Source: Charina bottae (Eukaryota; Chordata; Lepidosauria; Squamata; Charinaidae). Taken from it: a stretch of 64,000 nt of DNA. Below are positions 59,471-64,000 of the stretch, piece after piece (the first letter of the stretch is position 1; every line of letters begins with the position of its first letter). The notes under the pieces are model-generated. The model ran no database searches and was not told the DNA's origin. It was given only the letters and a program-made list of their open reading frames with translations. The DNA lies in assembly GCA_023362775.1 (NCBI GenBank), contig JALMGJ010000020.1, forward strand, positions 5,295,001 to 5,359,000, given 5' to 3'. A program made the position numbers and the translations under genes.

Positions 59471-59474
59471 GCCT

Positions 59475-59720
59475 CACTTGATGGCCTAATCAGGTTTATA
59501 TATGGCCAGATATTATTATGGGCCTGGATTATTCAGGCTTTAAAAGTAAAAACAGCACCCTGAATTATGGCTGAAAGCCAACTGAGGTCCAGTGAAGTCA
59601 GCAGGAAAGATATTATATGCTTTATGTGGCAGAAACATAAATATATCCCAGACCAATTGAAAATAATTTCTAAAGGAAATCCCAACCATGCAAAATGCAT
59701 GACCTTTATCTAAATTGGAG
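59475..59720 (-). repeat. Old CR1/L2-group remnant
   Basis: AACAGCACCCTGAATTATGG and CCAACTGAGGTCCAGTGAAG resemble the complement of the LINE segment reading TTGAATT...AAGCCAACTGATGG at 14080-14110. Confidence 0.4.
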
Positions 59721-59862
59721 ATCATAAATATTTATATGATGGTGGTAAAAGAAATATTTCTTAAGGGTGGCATATACAAGTACCTACTTGTTACCAATGT
59801 AGAATAGCTGTCATACAGCTGTTTCGTTTGAACCCAGTTGTCAGAATGTGTTTCTAGCATCC

Positions 59863-60120
59863 TGTAATAGGACGTGGGAATGACCTTGGGAGACGGAGGA
59901 AGAGCTACAGACTAGGCAATGGTCAGATAAGAGCCCACAGAAGGAATGTGGGTGTGGCAAATGTCTCAGAAGGGACCTTCCTAGTTTCATGGGCTGTAAA
60001 GACAATGGGGGAGAGATGTAGTTTCAGACTTGCAAGTTTCTGTTAATATAACCTTACAGTAAAGATAGAGCTAGTACTCCTGGGTGTACTTCTTGTCTGG
60101 ACTACCCCATAAGGCTGACA
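59863..60120 (+). mobile_element. Solo LTR, 258 bp, with 5-bp TSD
   Basis: It starts TGTAATAGGACGTGGG and ends CTTGTCTGGACTACCCCATAAGGCTGACA in two parts; CATCC abuts both ends (59858-59862, 60121-60125). Length and the TCTGG...CTGACA end are like the solo LTR at 33327-33587. No internal region remains. Confidence 0.77.
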
Positions 60121-60218
60121 CATCCCTGGTTAGCAGAGTATCTGATTATTTCATTTTCTGTGCTTCCATACTTCATTGCCCATCAGAATCTTTGGGAAAG
60201 CTAGATAAATGATTAGTA

Positions 60219-61033
60219 CAGGGCTTTCCAAACTTTTGCCATTGGTGACACACCAACGGCCAGCGCACAAAACCTGGAAGTGTCGCCACTGCTGAGGTGT
60301 GCAAAAACCCGGAAGCGCCGGCAGCGGCGCTTCCGAGTTGCCGCTGCCGCAGCGTCCTGGAACCCAGAAACGCTGATGGCCCGCTGCTGCCGCTGCCCCT
60401 TCAAAAGGGCAGGCTCCGGGGACCCTGAAAATACCCTCAGTTCTTGCAGCGAGGCGAAAATCACGCACGCATGCTGCCAGGCCGCTTCCCTGCTGCACAG
60501 CTGATCAGTGCGGTGGTGGGGCGGGGTGGAAATTCTCTGCACCGATCAGCTGTGTGGCGGGAAGCGGCCTGGTAGTGTGCATGCGCGGCGAGGCTTTTCA
60601 CCTCCCTGCTGGAACCGAGGGCATTTTCGGGGTCCCTGGTGCCTGCCCTTTTGAAGGGGCAGCAGCAGCAGTGGTGTCCTGGAACCCGGAAGCACTGATG
60701 GCCCACCGCCGCCACTGCCCCTTCAAAGGGCAGGCTCCAGAGACCCTGAAAATGCCCTCGGTTCCAGCAGGGAGGTGAAAAGCCTCGCCGTGCACGCACA
60801 CTGCCGGGACGCTTTCTGCCGCACAGCTGATTGGCATGGAGAATTTCCACACACACACCCCGTGCCGATCAGCTGTGCAGCAGGGAAGTGGTCCGGCAGC
60901 GTGCGTGTGCAATTTTCTTCTCCCTGCCGGAACTGAGGCCATTTTCATCAGCGCTTCCGGGTTGTCACACGACACACTTGGGCCCCCCAGGCGACACAGT
61001 ATTGTGTCACGACACAGAGTTTGGAAAGCCCTG
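60219..61033. mobile_element. hAT-N family A, copy 3 (815 bp)
   Basis: CAGGGCTTTCCAAACTTTTG...GAGTTTGGAAAGCCCTG with GATTAGTA at 60211-60218 and 61034-61041. The interior is GC-rich and contains alternately inverted copies of a block with GGGGACCCTGAAAATACCC, CACAGCTGATC and GAAGCGGCCTGG, so large frames open on both strands. They have no transposase features. It is the longest copy and probably closest to the parental structure. Confidence 0.9.
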
Positions 61034-61275
61034 GATTAGTAAAATGTGGAAAGTGGTCTTTTCCCCTCAAGATGCCATATGATTTGTTTTTACTTTCTCT
61101 GAAATTGTTTGGATATTGTTTAGCGAAGAAGTTTCTGAAGTGGAAGCCAATAGTAGCTTTGATCAGTGTGCTCTAAAACAATAAAAATGACTCCCCCATA
61201 TGTAGTACATTAAAAGCTGTTTGACACACTGTTCATTAATCCATTGTGCCCCCCCATTTAAGCAACACATTAGAG

Positions 61276-61546
61276 CAGGGCTTTCCAAAGTTTTCCCACG
61301 GCGACACACCAACCGCCATTGGTGTGTCGCCGCGGGAAAACCCGGAAGTGCCACCGTTGCGGCAGCGTGCAAAAAGCCGGAAGCGCTGCTGCCGCTTTCG
61401 AATTTTTTCACGCCGCCATTGGTGTGTCACCGCGGGAAAACCCGGAAGCGCTGATGATGATCAGCGCTTCCGGGTTGTGTGGCAACACACCAGACTGTGT
61501 GTGGCGACACACTTTTGTGTCGCGACACAGAGTTTGGAAAGCTCTG
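61276..61546. mobile_element. hAT-N family A, copy 4 (271 bp)
   Basis: CAGGGCTTTCCAAAGTTTTC...GAGTTTGGAAAGCTCTG with CATTAGAG at 61268-61275 and 61547-61554. GGTGTGTCGCCGCGGG and AAAACCCGGAAGCG occur twice inside. Confidence 0.92.
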
Positions 61547-61557
61547 CATTAGAGATT

Positions 61558-61828
61558 AGATTGGCCCCTTCCTTGTTGGCCTTTCGTAAGGCCTTGAAAA
61601 CTTGGCTTTGTGCCTGAGCCTGGGGCCCTGGGTGTGAGATGGAGCCTGTCTCCTGGCTGTGTGGATAATTGCTTAGATTATGCCCTACTGCTATGTGTTT
61701 TATTTTTGTTTTCCATTTTTATATTGTGTATTATATGTATTTTGTTTATTTTATTGTAAGCCGCCTAGAGTCACATAAAAGTGAGATGGGCGGCTATGTA
61801 AATTGAATAAACAGATAAATACATGTTC
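61558..61828 (+). repeat. L2/CR1-group LINE 3' end
   Basis: TTTCGTAAGGCCTTGAAAACT encodes FRKALKTW. A 3'UTR follows with GCCGCCTAGAGTCAC and GAGATGGGCGGC and an AATAAACAG(ATAA) tail. The hAT copy 4 sits just upstream. Confidence 0.8.
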
Positions 61829-62546
61829 AGGTATACATATGAAAACAACTCTGATGCATAACCAAATGACATGTTAAATGTCCGAAACATATTTTTTAAA
61901 GTTACATCTGCATGTTAATACATTTTCCTTTTTTTAAATATAATTTTATTGAAGTTTTTTACATGAATAATTATTGCCAGGGAGATTTCTTGTCTTTTAT
62001 AAAGTTTTGTATAGAACTGATAAAATATTCTTTGCATATTTACATTATATGTTATCTTAGTTTTCCCATTTTGCAATTTTAATATTTTCTTCTTACTTCC
62101 TTTTCTCTGTTTATATGCTAGCCATTTTCCTGGCTTGTTTGCTAACTCAAAATTTTTCTGTTTTGCAAAGTTCATTTTTATCTCCATTTCTTTAATTGTT
62201 AACATAGAAAGTTGGCATTGTAAAAGCTTGATTTGCTGTTAGACATCTTTCCTTCCTGGAGATCTCTTTTACTCCTCTTCTTTCTTTTTTTTATCTCCAT
62301 TAAAATCTTTGCATCTTCTCATCTCTTTGTCTTTTCAACTTGCTGTTTTGCTGTATAAAATGTCCCCTCATAAAGGCTTTATTGGCTTCCCATACTGTCC
62401 TTATATCAGTGCTTTTATTAAGGTTAATCTCAAAAAATTCTTTCAATTTCTTTTTTGCAGTCCTCCATTATTGACTCCTTCTGTAACAAAGTTTCATTTA
62501 GCCTCCACCTATAAGTCCTAACTTTCCTCTTGTATATTAAAGTCGC

Positions 62547-62873
62547 TCAGTTATGATCTGAAAATGTCTTTGGCAATATCTCCACTTTATTAATAAATGT
62601 AGCAAGACTTTTAGAAATCCAAAACATATCTATTCTTGAAAAAGATCTGTGTCTTTCAGAAAAGTATGTATATTCTATAGAGTCCCCATTTTTATGTCGC
62701 CATATATCTTTAAGCTGAAAGTTATCCATCATTTCAAAAAATATTTTCAGTAATTTACCTTGTGTTGATTGAATTTCTTTCTCAGAGGTTCTATCTTTTT
62801 GTGGGCACACCACTCCATTCCAATCTCCCAGGAAACACCAATTTTCATATGGCAAGTCTATTAGTTTTTCCAT
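62547..62873 (-). pseudogene. L1 endonuclease second half
   Basis: A 108-codon stretch with GDWNGVV, DIWRHKNGDSIEYTYFSERH, SRIDMFWIS and FSDHN: the Asp/Asn, Ser-Arg-Ile-Asp and Ser-Asp-His catalytic blocks of the L1 endonuclease, all intact. The Met used is internal. Confidence 0.85.
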
Positions 62874-62945
62874 AAGTCCCTTGAAAAATACAGTTTTTTA
62901 TTATTATTTGGGCATACATTTCCAATATCATAGCTTTAGTTTAAT

Positions 62946-63218
62946 TCAAATTGATTTCAGCTCCGACATATTGGCCGTGGTTGTCATTATCAATTTTGGT
63001 TGTAATTTTGGGTTTATATACAAAACAACTCGATTTTTCTTAGTTGATCCTGCCAAAATAAATTCCTGTCCCAAATTTTTACAAATCAAATATTTTTTAT
63101 CTTTGTTCCTTACATGTGTTTCCTGTAAACAAATTATGTCTTGTTTTAATTTTTTCAAATGATGAAATACTTTTTTCCCCCGGGGGGGTTTGCCCCATTT
63201 ATATTCCACATTAGGCAT
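62946..63218 (-). pseudogene. L1 endonuclease first half
   Basis: 90 codons with KVFHHLKKLKQDIICLQETHV (metal-binding Glu) and LGQEFILAGSTKKNRVVLYI. It is in a different register from the second half, so at least one frameshift separates them. Confidence 0.85.
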
Positions 63219-63508
63219 TTAAAATCCATAATTATGCTGTAAACTTAGAAAAGTCTATACCTGTAGCTCCCAATGTGGTAGTCTCTTCCTCAGTCTCTTG
63301 TATTTGTTGTGCCAATCCTTCCTTCTGATCCACTTGCATGTCCTCCAATTCCTCTTTAAACCTTTCAAATAAGTCTCTCACCTTCTTGACTGAATTAAGT
63401 CAGAATCTCTGCTGTTTGAAAGTTAAAATCACTCCTTCCAACTTGTCCCAGTGGAATCGTCACTGATGCTGTGACATTCTTCCCCATTTTTTCAAACAAC
63501 TTTTGTAA

Positions 63509-63539
63509 TCAAACCTTTATTACAGTCATAGACCAGCAT
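63509..63539 (-). mobile_element. 31-bp R4-like LINE 3'-end insertion with 9-bp TSD
   Basis: TCAAACCTTTATTACAGTC then ATAGACCAGCAT is the extreme 3' end of the R4-like family (compare 17105 and 52946). It interrupts L1 ORF1 and is flanked by CTTTTGTAA at 63500-63508 and 63540-63548. Such a short piece with its own TSD is an extremely 5'-truncated insertion. Confidence 0.75.
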
Positions 63540-63639
63540 CTTTTGTAAAAATCTCTGGTGTGATTCCTTTTTCTGTTACATGTTCTGTAAATGATCCTCT
63601 CCTCCCTTTTGTGATTTTTGCTGCTTTTCTAGTAGTATC

Positions 63640-63847
63640 CATTTTCTTTCTATTTTATAATCCAGAAAGGAGAAGTAGAAAATAGAGACTTTTTTTCCCT
63701 AAGCCCTTAACTCTTTGGTCCCTTTCGGCACTCCATAGCTCTATAGAGCTATGGAGTGCCGAAAGGGACCAAAGAGTTAAGGGCTTAGGGGAAAAAAGTC
63801 TCTATTTTCTACTTCTCCTTTCTGGATTATAAAATAGAAAGAAAATG
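63640..63847. repeat. 208-bp near-perfect palindrome with no spacer
   Basis: Arms 63640-63743 and 63744-63847 are reverse complements over 104 bp with one mismatch (63696 versus 63791). The centre is CTATAG at 63741-63746. The left arm ends exactly with the L1 ORF1 start codon (complement CAT at 63640-63642), so the arm is L1 5'UTR sequence duplicated head to head. It could form a long cruciform or snap-back structure, or come from assembly of a folded read. Confidence 0.95.
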
Positions 63848-64000
63848 TGATGATGATCACATGATCTTTCACAACTTCCAGTTTCCCTTACCTCTTTGTT
63901 TAACAAAATCAACAAGTCAAAAAATCACCCGGCTGCCAATCTCCACCTCAGCATCGTCACCACGATGCAAAGGCATGTTAGTCTGACATTTCTCCACCTG
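63848..64000. other. Sequence beyond the palindrome
   Basis: Probably further L1 5'UTR on the minus strand or the flank of the insertion. No firm assignment is possible before the window ends. Confidence 0.35.

Larger units (their letters stand above)
61905..63642 (-). mobile_element. L1 LINE fragment (ORF1 start to pre-RT region)
   Basis: Minus strand. ORF1 opens at 63642 with MDTTRKAAKITKGRRGS and continues for a coiled-coil-like stretch. ORF2 endonuclease pieces follow at 62946-63218 (VFHHLKKLKQDIICLQETHV) and 62547-62873 (WCFLGDWNGVV, YTYFS, SRIDMFWIS, SDH), and the pre-RT part at 61915-62205 (FELANKPGKWLA, QFYTKLYKRQ). Only about 420 bp separate the ORF1 start from ORF2, so most of ORF1 is deleted, and the RT is missing. 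It belongs to vertebrate L1 and carries several stops. Confidence 0.83.

Noticed and set aside
60151..60975. Several overlapping frames of 74-131 codons on both strands
   Set aside because: They lie wholly inside a non-autonomous hAT element with TSDs; products are low-complexity and show no transposase motifs.

Overview
The window is vertebrate intronic DNA, almost certainly from a squamate reptile (lizard or snake). The squamate signature is a tRNA-headed SINE matching the Sauria SINE (15205-15408), full-length and truncated L2-type LINEs with the CCGCCCAGAG...GATGGGCGG tail, CR1, R4-like and RTE LINEs, Penelope-like elements (PLEs) and a pogo/Tigger-like MITE with a CAGGTAGTCC terminus. 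I cannot tell lizard from snake.

Only two host coding pieces can be supported, both on the + strand and in matching phase: a 135-bp exon at 11030-11164 and a 66-bp exon at 57973-58038. Spliced together they encode the end of the first ligand-binding domain and the start of the first Cys-rich domain of an ERBB receptor tyrosine kinase. Residues and exon sizes fit ERBB4 best, although the protein differs from mammalian ERBB4 more than expected. The intron between them is 46,808 bp. Everything before 11030 would be the upstream intron and everything after 58038 the next one; I found neither the preceding nor the following exon.

Layout. 1-11029: a probable LINE 5'UTR fragment, a short PLE copy with 13-bp target-site duplications (TSDs), and a nearly full-length degenerate L2 LINE (5131-9528). 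11165-17090: old CR1/L2 remnants and the SINE embedded in TG/CA/TA microsatellites. 17098-20690: an R4-like LINE split by a Ty3/Gypsy chromovirus that has 5-bp TSDs and a large internal deletion. 20690-35537: a Tigger-like MITE, a SINE with a 102-bp unit tandemly repeated four times, a second short PLE copy, CR1, and a solo LTR. 35538-39018: a composite PLE with a 776-codon open frame, pseudo-LTRs carrying hammerhead-like motifs, an inverted 3' copy and 13-bp TSDs. 40500-45247: an L2 fragment and an RTE-clade LINE with 11-bp TSDs and one premature stop. 46440-47444 and 60219-61546: non-autonomous hAT elements, four of them from one family with perfect 8-bp TSDs that share a central TA. 48300-55840: eroded L2/CR1 and R4-like remnants. 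59863-60120: a second solo LTR. 61900-64000: an L1 fragment that carries a 31-bp LINE insertion with its own TSD and, at its ORF1 start codon, a 208-bp near-perfect palindrome without spacer.

The elements do not act together as a pathway. The window is a layered record of transposition inside one very long receptor-gene intron. The least explained structures are the palindrome at 63640-63847, the PLE composite with its hammerhead-like motifs, and the divergence of the ERBB4-like exons.
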